The notes beneath the pieces were generated by a model that saw nothing but the letters and a program-made list of their open reading frames with translations, was not told the origin of the DNA and did no database searches. A DNA stretch of 64,000 nt from Ascaris suum (Eukaryota > Nematoda > Chromadorea > Rhabditida > Ascarididae): contig CM024176.1 of assembly GCA_013433145.1 (NCBI GenBank), positions 124,001 to 188,000 of the forward strand. Direction: 5' to 3'. The translations under genes were made by a program, and so were the position numbers. The number at the start of each line of letters is the position of its first letter. Position 1 is the stretch's first letter. Shown here piece by piece: positions 10,097-22,303 of the stretch.

Positions 10097-13000
10097 ATGT
10101 TGAAGGGCAACGATATGAGCCAATTTGAGTCGTTGGTCGACCCGCAGTGGGAGTTGCTCGACCCGACGCCTGATGTGCGTGCATTGTTCGTGCAGTTCGA
10201 CGATATTTTCTTTGAGGGGAAGCTGGCAGGATGCGAGGTCAAGTGGAGTACTCGTATGACTTTGTAAGCGTTTTTACTTTTGTTTCATGACTTTCATTCA
10301 TTAATAGTGGAATGGATACAGGAATCTACAAAAGGACTGAGTAAATTGACCTCGATTAAGCGGTCAGCATCGGGGATAACGTCCACGGCGCACGAAAAAG
10401 GTGCAACAGGATGTGAGAAGCTTGTGGCGCTTCACGTAATTGTTATGTTTACAGGACAGCGGCAAATAATCCAGCGACCACTGAGGTCGCGGTATGCACT
10501 CTTCGAAACTTCTGTTATAGGAACGAAGGCTTTCATGTTGACGTAACTTTAAATGAGTTTTCACAAGCCTAACTAAGTCCTCATGGGATTTTTTTGCTTT
10601 CTCAGAGAACAGCTCTTGTAGTTAGACTAGGTTTAAACAAAAGCGATCTTTCTAACAGTTTCAGAATAACCGAAAAGATGGTTTATTCCATTGCTGCAGT
10701 CGAAGCTAAACAAAAACTGGCGTCCGTCTGCACAGCTCTATAGCCCATTACGGCGAAGAGCATCAGCCCTCATGATTCTAGCTGGAAAAAAGCTTTTATG
10801 CCTTATGGCCACGCATAATATATCTTGCTTTCTTATATTTTATTCTAAGGACAGTTAGGTGCGCTCTAATCTATAGCACCAAAAGTATTGACGTTTGCAG
10901 CTATGGCTAAACAAAAAGCTTCGAAGCTTTCATCAACGTGCTAAACTTTTTTTAGCAAGTGTGAAGGGATTTTCTAATCTCATCTGCTAATCATTAACTT
11001 TTACCTTGAGTCCACGTCAGTGGTTAAAAAGGTGTCGATGCAAGGAGAGTATTGCATTTGGAAATGAATGTTATTGTAGTTTTTTGCGACATAGGGAATT
11101 CATTGAGAGCAAAGTTGAAGGCGCATGGCGATTATAAGCGTTTTGAAACCAGCTGATTAAAATGCAGTGGTGAAGGATGTGAGTTCGCTTGAAAGTTTAT
11201 GGCAGGTAATTTGGCGGAAGCGATTCGCTATGATAGGAAACGTTGTTTTGAAGCTGTTCGACTTGTCAGTCAGGCGGCAAACCCCCACCCCCTTCCGTTA
11301 ATACAAAGGAAAGGCAACAAAAGGTCAGGATTCGCGTGGCAGTGAGAGAATGGACTGGTCAGTCTTGCTTATAGATCTGGCACGCATTTTCTTCAGCACC
11401 AATGGGGCATGACATCAAGTGATCTCAGATGGATGCGATCGTGTGCTCATAATGCTGTCCCAGAAATCTTAGAAGAAATTCTAATGCGCCCAGTCGGATG
11501 CCTTAGAATTTCCGTCATTTATTTATTGAGAGTTCGAAGTGTAAGGTAGCAGTCGTTTCTATGGCACTGTCTTTTAAGGTGAACTATCAGCGGTCCTACT
11601 TGATATGTAGAAGATATGGATGTATCATGTTGCACCTGAACTCCCTCTGGGATTATCCATGTATAATCCGTTGTGATTACATCAATATTGTTTTAGATGT
11701 GCAGGGTTGTGCTGCTACGAGGGACGAGGTGGATTATGCTCAATTCGCCTCAGTAAACCATTACTAACATTCGCTCGCGAAAGGATCTCATCGAAACTTT
11801 ACTGCATGAAATGATACACGCTTATTTATTCGTCACTGTGAGGGACAGGTTTTCATTTTAGTTTATTCTCATCGTACCGTCCACATTTTACATTGACCAC
11901 CCCGACCTTTCTGTTTAGGACAAGATGAAACTTTCGGTCACAGCTACTCGTCAGCCACTGCTGTAAGTAAATGAGTACTGAAGCTTTCAACGTCCTACTG
12001 CATGCAGACCAGAAAATTCATACACATTTCTCTCTCAAAGCGCGTTTTCTTCTTTTTTAGCTAAAGTTTGCATCTTTTTAGCCTTACTGCTAATTTATGA
12101 ATCATTTATCAAGAATTAGCTTTCGTCTATTGCCCCGAAAGATCACTATAGACGCCAGAAATTAATATTTGAGAGATACATGATTAGTATTAGCCTTCGA
12201 CGACGGAATGGACGCTATAGCGATGGAGAGAACGACGATTCTTTCCAGTGTTTTAAAGCGATCCTTTGCTTACCTATAGTCTTATTGTGAGCTATTTATT
12301 GAAAATTTTCTCCCAAATTTCTGCTAATCTTCTCTTATAAGAGGAACTCAGGGGGTTTTCAATAAGATCTGATTTGTAATTTATGTTTGCGTTCTCCAGT
12401 TTCTATTGATTATATTGTTTAAATGCGGAACAAATTTCGTTTATGCAAGAGTTGCTAGGAGCAGGTTTGATTCTACGCTCTCCTACTTGAAACGTAGGAT
12501 GAGCTATAACGATGCAAATCATGAATCTTCATGCAGCTGTCTTGAGCTCTGTTTGACGCTGTTAATGATCCTTCAGCACTCGAGCTTCGATAAAGCCTTT
12601 TTTATGTTGGCCATGCGGTTGAGACAATCGTTTGCACTAATAGGGTCGTCGTTGTTTTTCTCTCCTTATCTGCAACTACTCAGGCTTTCATTTTATTGCC
12701 TTGCCTGGTTTATCTCTGTATCATCCTTCATTGCGTCAGTAAGCTTTTTTATAAGGATTTACCTTGATGAGAAATGAGAGTGAGAGAGTGAAAATGCGGT
12801 TTATTCTATCCCAGCATATAATTTACTGGGAGTTAATGAGGTGGATATATTTGAGCAAAACGGCTTCCAACATGAAACTGTGGTTAAAATATCGGATCTG
12901 TGAAACTGGGGCGCTTATTGGTATGATACAATCGGCTTCAGTTTAAAGTATAACAATCGTTGCATATGGAATGCGGAGCCTAGCTTCGAGAAAGTGCTAC

Positions 13001-16000
13001 TTACTATACTTTTTGATTCCTGTCTATTTCTAATAGTATCTCTTTATTCATCGACCTGTTTATACATTTAGGGAAGGCTCATATCGGAATCTTCTCCACC
13101 TCCAGCCAGAACATTCTTCTTGCAGCGTCTCCTGTCTCTCATATCTTCCGTAACAGGTGAAAACGTTCTGTCATGTGGTCGTCCTCTTTTGATTATAACA
13201 CTTTCATTGCAAAAGTGATTTTGATTAGGCCACATCTGGCGATGAGTAGAAAAGCGCCGGCTTGGATTGAAACTTTTTTCCCACTTCTTCTCCTTTCAGA
13301 GGAAAGGAAGTGGGAAAGAACAAAAGCATCCTGTTAGGTACGTAAAGGAGAAAAAGAGAAAATCCTTCATCTCTTTCCACATCGCAATTTATCAATCTGC
13401 CCTACTTCGCCATACCTCTCCCCACCTCTTCGTTCTACTATTTGACGTATAAAATCTGCTTGTTCAGAGATCGGAATGGACATGGCACTCAGTTCCAATA
13501 TCATATGCGACGGATAAATGCTATAGCTGGCACGAACATCACTATTTATCATTCGTTTCACGCGGAAGTGGCCAATTATCGTCAGCATTGGTGGAGATGC
13601 GATGGACCATGCCGGTATGACTTCTCTTTATTAATTCATGGAGAGGGAAGTTATGAAAGATCTGTGCCTCTTTTGTCTTAATTTTGTCGCAACCTTTCTA
13701 AAGGGTTTGCGGCCGCTGCGTTTTGTGATCTTTTTTTGCGGAATGATGACGGATTTGATTTTGTTTCTAAACTTGTCTTGTTGTCGCTTTTTCCTCGTTT
13801 CTCGTTTCATTTTTTGGTGGTTCTCTTTGGAAGATAAGAGTGTTGTTAGGCAATCTGAAGGAATGATGTGCCCTTAATTTTTCATTAAAGGGCATTGCCT
13901 GCCTCCCGAACTGAATGAAAACTGGATTAGCAGAAATATTTGTTGTCTAGATATTGAACAAGTGCTATCCTCCCCTCTTCTTCCTGTTTCCCCTTAACTC
14001 TCCATAGTTCCTGCCACCTCTTTCTTTTCCTAAACGGGCGTATGAACGTACGCGTTTCTGAGCTAGTGAGATAGAAGTTACGCGGTACATATGATATATA
14101 TACGCGCATGTATCTATCTATCTATCCGTTTTCATCTTGTGAACGAAAGGAATCAGGAAGAATGAATATGGTACATGCAATCGATATTCGAGGATTTCTT
14201 TGCAGAGGTTCTGGGGGGAGGGGGGAGAGGGGGAGATGGACTTTGAGGGGTTTGTGTTCTGGATTGATGATGCAAATGTTTGTTGCTGTTTGTCGTTTTG
14301 TGGAATTTTTTTGCATCATTATTTATATAATACCCCCACGCCCTCCCTCCCCAGGGCTCCTCAAATAAAAATTCATAAAACAAAAAACAGCAACAGCTGT
14401 TGCATCATCGTTTACATAATATCCCTTCCACCACCCCCCTCCCCCCTCCCCAGGGTCTCGGGAAAAATACTCATGCACTGAAAAACAGCAGTGGCCACTG
14501 TATCATCATTTTATAATAGCCCAAACCCCCACCCCTTCCAGGTCCTCTCCAAAAAATTCATAAAACGGAAAACAACAACAGCGATTGCATCGTCGTGTAT
14601 GATGCCCACCCCCACTCCTCCAGAGTGTCTCAAAAAAATTCGTGAAACGACAGACAGCAGCAGCCATTGCATCATCAGTCACAGAATAAATCTCCAAGTC
14701 GTCCTCCCCAGAACCTCCGCAAAAAAAAATTTATAAAACGGAAAACAACAACAAAAAAAAAAAAAAATTCATGAAACGGAAAACAGCAACGGGCCCTGAG
14801 GATGGAGGGGGTGGGGTATTATAGAAATGATGATGCAATGGTAGATGTTGTTTTCCGTCTAAAGAATTTTTTCGGAGAGGCCCTCTTGGGGAAGGGTGGC
14901 GTATTATATAAACGATGATGCAATGGTTGTTTTTTTTCGGTTTCTGAATTTTTTTTCGAGAGACCCTGGGGAGGGCTGAGGAGGGAGGGGCATTATATCA
15001 ACGGTAATGCAATGGCTGTTCTTTGCTTTATGAATTTTTTTTGGAGACTTCCTCGGGAAAAGGGGGGGGGGGTTATTATGTAAACGACGATGCAATGGTT
15101 GTTGTTGTTTGTCGTTTTAGGAATTTTTTTTTTTGAGATTCCATGGGGAGTGGGGTATATACAGCTAAACGAATTTTTTCTTTCATATTCCAGTTTTTAT
15201 TCCTTTGCAGTTTGCTTTTTCCAGTCTGGTCCATCTTATAATGCAAATACGATCGCAGTGATATTTAATCTGGCCAATCATAAAATGCGTGCAATTTTTA
15301 AGCACACCCGAATGCATATAAACCCTTCAAGGGTTGATGAGTTAACCCAGAATTGGACGGTGTCATCTTATAGATTAAACCTCCTAGTTCTGGCCTCGCG
15401 GGATCTCCATTGGAAACACAGGATGGATAGGTATAAATGCACACGCCTACTCACTAACAGAGATAAGATCGCGGTAGTGCACTTTAGAGGTACAAAACTG
15501 TTTGAAGAATTATAGTGCGGGGCGAATCAGTGGAAGCGTTAATGCGTTTATTATCGCCCATGTTTTATCGTTTGTTGGCAGTTCTTAGAATTGGTAAGAC
15601 TGCTGCGGCGAATTGCAAATGTTTGTTTAGGTGATCGGCTGGAGTGACGGCCTGAAATACAGTGGTGTATTTAATGTCAGCCCTTCGATCCAACCGGTTG
15701 TCCCTCTGACGTGTTTTTCCTCCCAATGCGGGAAAACTGTAGTGTTCGCAAGAATGTTATAAGTGAATTTCCTCCTTTGTGCTGGAATGTGTAAGCATAA
15801 CGGAAGGATAATGGGAGTTAATATTTGTAATATCTGTTGAAGCAACCGTCGGCCATTTTATGGTTTTGTGAAACGAGCCACAAACCGTGCTCCTGGATCG
15901 AACGACTATTGGTGGGAGTGGCATCAGGCAACTTGTGGAGGTGAGTGCATCCAGCACCATTTAGCCGTTCAAAAATTGAAAAATTTAGCAATCTCTGGAG

Positions 16001-19000
16001 CCCTGGCGCGGTTCACATTGAACAGTTGAGATTTGAAAAATACTGCAGGTGAATATTATAGTATGGTGAATCAGATGATGACTTTGTGTCGGAGAAGTTG
16101 ATGTGGTGCGCGCTTCAGCTGTAAAAGTTTGCTGCACCAACCGTTCCCGTAAATTGATAATAATTGGTGTTATCTTCATACTAATGCGTCCATGTTCCGG
16201 TGGAGTTTGCAGGTCCTGCAAGTCTGTTGCTGAAGACTCGGTTTTCCGAACTGCTTGCTTGTAAAATGCAACCTGATCAACTGCAGGGCTTTTGCAAATT
16301 TTGAGATACCGTCTGCAGCTTTTATTGATAATAATGGCTCCATTTAAAAGTCGATGCTGTTCTCTATGGTTTAGAAAACATGCACCGGATAGCTTGCCTT
16401 TGACGGCATCCGAGTTGAAACATCCTACAGATCGGCGGGTACGCGTTTTTCAACGTACTTGAGCACATCGTCGTGATAATGCGTCTTGCAGGCAGAAATT
16501 TGTAGATGGCATAAAAAGGAGTTGATTCGAACTAGCAATCGTTGGTCTGTGTGCTGCCTCGCTTAGGCATCCATAGAATGTTCACCGCAGTGGTCTCTCG
16601 AATGTGATGATAGCCTAGCTCATTCGATGTGGAGGATGACCGAAAGCAGCTAGTGTGGAGGGAGGTCCGTCTTCGTCCTTATACCAGCCTTCAGTTAATC
16701 GGAGCTACGAAAAATTGTGCAGCTTTCTCGCACCTTCCACTAAGTTCACTAAGGAGGGAGATATCGCAAATCTTTCTTCAGTGTTCCTCACCTTTTCGAG
16801 CTTTTATGGGTAGAAAGTGAAGAAGAATGTGTAGTCGAGCAAGTATGTAAAGGTTCATTTGGTCAACTAATCGAAAGTGAAATGATAGTTTTCACTGTGC
16901 TGCGTTTAGATTCTGTCAAGTGAATTCTTCAGGAAAGTTTGTGAAGGTGAAGGAGCCGGAAGGATACGTAAACGACAAAGGGAAAAACGTCGGCCTTAAA
17001 CAGAAGGCGAGATCGGCTTCCAGTGGCGCAAACGCGAAATGTGCGTATCCGAGCAAAACAGGGCAAAGGACGATCACAGATTTTTTCACAGCAACTGGAT
17101 ACGTCCTCGGTGGGGACAAGCCGACTCATCCATCCACTGTGCATGGCACTAGTCCGACCCTTGCTGCTGCGTTGCGCAGGCAGAAGGAAAACTTATCGAG
17201 GGCAGCACTTTCTAGCGGTCCAAAGTCTACTTCCTGTAAGGTGAGCGTAAACTAACGTGTCGTTCATTCTGACTAATTGGTGGTATGTTGACAGCCTTTC
17301 GCATAGTCTTGGAGGTGGAAGCTGATGCTTTTTTATTAATATAATTCAGGAAGAGCATCCATATGAGCTATTCGCTAAAGGGTCGGACAGAAGGCCGTCA
17401 GTAGCGCGATCGTGTCGAAATAACAAAACGATTGCTTGCAGTAGTGATAAGTTACTGACGTATTATATAAGTGATGATGCAGTGGTTATTGTTGCGTTGC
17501 GTTGTATGAATTTTTTGGAGATTCCCTGGGGAAGGGGGGTGGAGTGGTATATAAACGATGATGCAATGGCTGTTGCTGTTTTTCGTTGCATGAAATTTTT
17601 TTTGGAGGTGTTGTATAGGATGGGGGAGAGGGTACTATATGGATGATGATTTAATGGCTGTCACTGTTTTTCGTTGTATCAATTTTTTTGGAGAGGACCC
17701 GGGAAGGGGGGTTTTGGAGGCGGCATTATATAAATGGTGATGCAATGACTGTCTTTTTCGTTTTATGATTTTTTTTGGATACTTCTTGGGGAAATGGGGA
17801 GGGGGGATATCATATAAATGATGATGCGATCGCTGTTCTTTTTTGATATATGAATTTTTTTGAGATAGCCTGGGGGATGGGGGGTGGGGTATTAATAGGC
17901 ACGATGATGCAGTCGCTGTTGTTGTTTACCGTTTTATGAATTTTTTTTGCAGGGGTTCTGGGGAAGGGAACGTGGAGGGGTATTCTGTGATTGATGATGC
18001 AATGGATTGATGTGATTGATGTGATTTTTGGAATGTGATTTTTTTTTGATTGATGCCATTTTTGCCATTGGAATTGATGCCATTTAGAATCAAGGGGAAT
18101 GTGATTGATGCCATTTTTCGTTTATGAATTTTTTTGGAGAGAACCCAGGGAGGGGGGAGGAAGGTGGGGTATTATATAAAAGACGATACAGTGGCCATTG
18201 CTTTTTTACGGTTTATGGATTTTTTTCGAGAGGCCTTGGGGAGGGTAGAGGAGGGAGGAATATTATATGAATGGTGATGCAATGGCTGTTGTTCTTTTTA
18301 ACCCTATGGATTTTTTTCCGGGAGGCCCTGGGGAGGAGGGGTTAGGGGAGGGGATATTATGTGTGCGATGATGGAATGACTGCTGCTGTTTTTTGTTTTA
18401 TGACTTTTTTTGCAGAGGTGCTGAAGGGGACTTGAAGGGGTATTCTATGATTGATGACGCAATGGCTGTTCTTATTTGTTTTATGAATTTTTTTGGAGAC
18501 TTCCTGGGCGATTTGGAGAGGGGGGGGGAGGTGCAGTGGATATATAAACGATGATGCAGTGGATGTTCTTTTTTGTTTTATGATTTTTTTTTCGAGAGGT
18601 CCTGGGGAGGAGAGGGTGGGATTGATGGTAGCTGGTACGAATCTCTCTTGCCGATATTTGGATATGACTTGAGAAAGCTCTTCGGAATGTCTTATGTTCC
18701 ACTGATTTTGTTGTTGTGTTATGGGAAATTCGTAAATTAGTGGGCACTTGCCCTCGCTGTGCTAGTTGTATAGTTCTATTAGTATTCACAAGCAGAGATG
18801 CGAGTATGCAGAAATTGAGCGGTGCGCTTCCTCCTATGTATCAGCATGTCTTTTTATTCGTATGAGTCAAAAGCTTTGCGCTTGATGTCCATGCAAACTT
18901 TGTGTTGAAAACATGTACAATCAAGTATAGAGTCATGGAGAAAATTTTAATTAGAAGGCGGTAAAGTTTCAGCATTTTTGTAGAGTGCGGACAGCGGTTG

Positions 19001-19238
19001 CTTGAAAAGTGCAGAAGATGTGCTGGAAGGTGCGGGCGGCATGTCGATGGGATGAACTATACCTCATTCTGAGGTCTCTGCAGCCGCAGTGTTCGATAGC
19101 GCGGCGTCGCCCGACACAGTGCGCCGCGATTCATCATCAAGTGCCGACAACGTCGTCGTAATGGTGGAATGTCCCGTTTGCACAAAGCTAGTGATAGAAA
19201 ATGTGCTCAGTTCCCATTTGTGTGCATGCCTGCAATAG
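10097..19238 (+). CDS. SPRTN: Spartan (SPRTN/DVC1) protease, seven exons, one-base deletion in exon 2
   Basis: Exons: 1 at 10097-10263, 2 at 11697-11848, 3 at 13468-13614, 4 at 15843-15940, 5 at 16933-17240, 6 at 17350 to about 17440, 7 at 19084-19238. The product would be about 372 residues, against about 490 in human. Residues 1-56 hold the SprT N-terminal block (LVDPQWELLDPTPD, then FVQFDDIFFEGKL). HEMIH is at 93-97 with the third ligand H112. Zinc-subdomain ligands are likely C151, C155, H183 and C187. PIP-like QRTITDFF is at 233-240 and SHP-like FTATGYVLG at 240-248. A UBZ4 finger uses C351, C354, H366 and C370. The start ATG is the first in the exon; an in-frame ATG at 10115 (MSQFES) is the alternative. 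Exon 2 reads ACATTCGC where the copies at 23904 and 60443 have ACATTTCGC. The missing T shifts the frame just before HEMIH; it lies in a T-run and could be a sequencing error. Intron 1 is otherwise featureless apart from two hairpins; intron 4 holds nothing recognisable. Confidence 0.93.
10915..10957. other. Two adjacent inverted repeats in Spartan intron 1
   Basis: A perfect 16-bp palindrome, AAAGCTTCGAAGCTTT (10915-10930), is followed by a 7-bp stem with a 5-base loop, TGCTAAA/TTTAGCA (10939-10957). Both recur in copy 2 (about 23122-23164) and in the inverted copy (about 61197-61239). The second resembles a hairpin with a T-run loop; no role is known. Confidence 0.6.
14200..15155. repeat. 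Intron-3 minisatellite block, copy 2
   Basis: Same order and orientation of subunits as the block at 2010-2950, with length differences mainly in G-, A- and T-runs. Like copy 1 it lacks two forward subunits (about 190 bp) that are present in every unit of the large array at 36437-56972. Confidence 0.88.
17458..18615 (+). repeat. Intron-6 minisatellite block, copy 2
   Basis: Collinear with the block at 5255-6420, with small indels in G- and T-runs. It lies between exons 6 and 7 of the gene at 10097-19238. Confidence 0.87.
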
Positions 19239-22200
19239 ACTGTCTTCGTTTGCCGGTGTCTTTTTTCTGCCTTTCTCTTCCGAGTATCTTTAATCCCTTC
19301 CGCGTGCTTTATTTTGGTGCATCAGGAATATTTTGAAGTAGTATTTCTTCGTTCGGCAAAAGAGGAACGGCAGTGATCGGTTGCTATTCGAAGGGGCAGC
19401 CATTGGGATGGCGAGGTGGTGAGTCCTTCCTTGGGTGTTATAGACAGGGCTCTGATGAAGTAAACGTTCTGCTGCACTGAAAAGGGATGGGAGCATTCGA
19501 GGTCATCGTTGAATGCGTAAATTAGGTAAAATAATACTTTCAAATCAATATTTCTTTGCCTTTTATGAGCACAGAACTATCGTTGTAAAGCTGCCATCGG
19601 TTGCTTCTATGAGGACGTGTGTTCGAGTTTCGTTTCGGTGGTTTCATTGCATTTTCGATGTTTTTGTTAACGCTGGGGATGCGGACTTTTCATTTACCGG
19701 TTTTATGTCCGCTTAGAGATTTGCATTTGCAAAACGCATGGTGGCGTCGTAATATCTGGGCATTTGTATCCGTGGCTGTCGGTATGTGTGTTCGTCTGCC
19801 GGCTTCAGTTCAGTAGCCATTCGAGTTGGAGGTTAAAAGTTTGGTGGATTGAATGTACTCTGTGGGCTTATCTCTTGTACGAGCGTTTGAGTTGGTCAGT
19901 CAGATTTGGAGGAAATTAGGTTCACTTGAAGCTGCTAAAAGATTTGTACATATGCACGGCGACAAAACAGCAACTGTTTTTTGTTCTTGCCAAACAGTTT
20001 GGCCATTCAGAATATGAATGGCCTGTGCGATGTCGGCAGTTCACAAAAATTGCTATCTGATCGAGCTGTGGTGGCGGTTATCGACAATTATAGGCTGTCT
20101 TCTCACCTCTCCGCTTTTGATAGCCCTTCATTTCCGTATAGTTTTTTTTAGGCTTTCTGTTTTGTCTCGGGCTGTACTCTCTTTACGCCTTATTGTGCTC
20201 TCTTTACACCTCATTGTATCTTATGCTTACCTTTGCTGGGATAAATTCATCAATATTGATGTAAAGGAATTGCTTAATCTGTGCATTGGTATCCTTTTCA
20301 CATTTTCATACGTGGGTCTCTTTCATCTCACCTGATAGCTTTGGATGTCTGCGATTGCACTCATTTCTTTCTCATATTGTGTCATTTTCAGTGCCTGCTT
20401 TGATTGTAAACTTGTGGTGCTTGAAAAGCGAACATCACTTAGAAAGCCGACCCAGTTCGGAGGGAGGAGAGCCTCCTAATGGTGAATCTTCGAAATATTT
20501 GAATATGTTCTGCTTATTCGTAGATTGCTCAAGTCATTATTTTGTAAGGCGTAGTGCTTTGAGATGAAAAACTTGAACATGAAATCGAACTGGTCGGGCA
20601 TGTGAAACCTACAAAAGCCTTAGGCTTCCTTCTCAGTCGGAAAAAATGGGGAATACTGGGTGTTATCATCTACACTCCAGATGATCTCAAATTCATGGTT
20701 CTGTATAGTTTATTTGAATTATTGAAATTATCTATGATATATAGATTCTATTTGAGCATCGAAGAAGAGGAAATTTCGCAGTTGTTATGTCCAAAAAATA
20801 TGAGCGTGCTTCAGCCGCTTTGCTGCGATATCTTGTTGTTTAACAGTTTCAGGCATCCTACCTTCACGAATTTGGACTTATCTTCTCCGCCTTAACCTGA
20901 AGGTTCCCAACTCTTTTCGTCTAACTAAACCTCAGTTAGGTTTGCACATCTTAATTTCAAGAATACTGGCTTGAACGCTTGCCTCACCGTCATGGGTGAG
21001 GTGAGCTATCAGAAGGAAGGTACACCAAACGGGGCAGGTCAAATTGTGCGTAGATCAAGTCTGTGTATAGAAAAAGGTGGGTCGAACGGAGGAGGTCAAA
21101 TGAAAGTAGATCAAAAGCTGGTAGATAAAAATGAAGGCAGATCAAACGGGGTACATCAAAATCAGGGTAAACCAAGCGGGTTAGATCAAACTTGGGTGGA
21201 TAAAAATCAGGGTAGGTCGATCGGTGGAAATCAACGGTGGCTAGACCAAATGAAGGTAGATCAGACGGCGCAGGTCAAGATGAAGGCACATCAGACGGGG
21301 CAGATCAAAGGCAGGGACATCAAAATGAAGATAGAGCAAACGGGGGAGATCAAGTGAAGGTAGATCAGACGGGGCCCATCAAAATTAAGATACATCAAAG
21401 GGGACAGATCGAATGGGGCTCCACCAAAAGGAGGTAGATCAGAACTGGATGGATCGAACGAAGGGAGGTCAAGGCCAGTGGACCAAGACCAGGGTAGATC
21501 AAAAAGAAGGTAGCTCAGATGGGGCAGATCACATGAAGGTAGATCAGACGGGGGTAGATCAAATGAAGACAGATCAAGAGTGCGAGGATGAAGACCTGTT
21601 TAGAATAGTTAAAGATTTGCCTGTGGAAATTATCGTTCGAGCAGGAACCCGTTTGTTTTCCTTATTCATATTCACTAATCGTAGTGTACTGAGGGTGATT
21701 TCAAATGTGGTCGTGTTTTAGGTTGGATCTTCTCGCTTCTTTTCCAGCTGACCTTCAATTTGTTGTTCTTTGAGAAGGTCACACGAGTCGTTTGCACTGT
21801 TTTGCAGGATGCATTTTCAGGTTTATATAAATCTGTCATAATACCATTTTATAATCTTTGTTTGACCACTTCCGCCACTGCAAATATGAGAATATGCCGT
21901 TTTGTTATTTCTGAAATATCCTTATATTGTCGCACGGTTTTGTAAGCGGCATTCTTGATCTGCGATGGCAGTTGCGGTCACAAATTAAATCAGCCTCTTG
22001 CCTTAGTTCGCCGAGAGGTAGGTGCGTGCCAGTAATCCCTAAATTCCCCTCCAATTACCTACACTGCATTAGTACTACGGATGCATGAATCTCCACAATA
22101 TTTTGATCGTGGGATGTTTTACATCAAGTAATCTTTGCTTGACCACCGAGAAGTGTCTATCTATGAAGTTTTAAATACAGAAACGAAAATATCTTATTGG

Positions 22201-22303
22201 GAATTGCTTGGTAATATTTTCCACCTGAGAAGTAAGAAATAGTCTGCTCAATAATCCACAATGCCTCGGCCTTACTTTTCTGATTGTCGTAACTCTAAAC
22301 CCT
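19239..22303. other. Intergenic spacer, copy 2
   Basis: Collinear with 7042-10096. Apart from the minisatellite and the 98-codon frame it contains no gene that I can support. Confidence 0.6.
21012..21580 (+). repeat. GTAGATCA-type minisatellite, copy 2
   Basis: Same repeat as at 8811-9380. One G fewer in a G-run near 21150 opens a longer frame (20971-21357), which shows how easily the frames shift in this tract and argues against coding. Confidence 0.88.

Larger units (their letters stand above)
1..12192 (+). repeat. 12.2 kb tandem unit, copy 1
   Basis: First of three direct copies of a unit of about 12.2 kb. The sequence at position 1 recurs at 12193 and again at 24402, and the copies are collinear base for base apart from scattered short indels and rare substitutions. 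In unit order it holds: end of intron 2 and exons 3-7 of one Spartan gene (1274-7041), an intergenic spacer (7042-10096), and exons 1 and 2 of the next gene (10097-11848) with the start of its intron 2. The phase of the unit start is set only by the window edge, so the array may extend further left. Confidence 0.95.
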
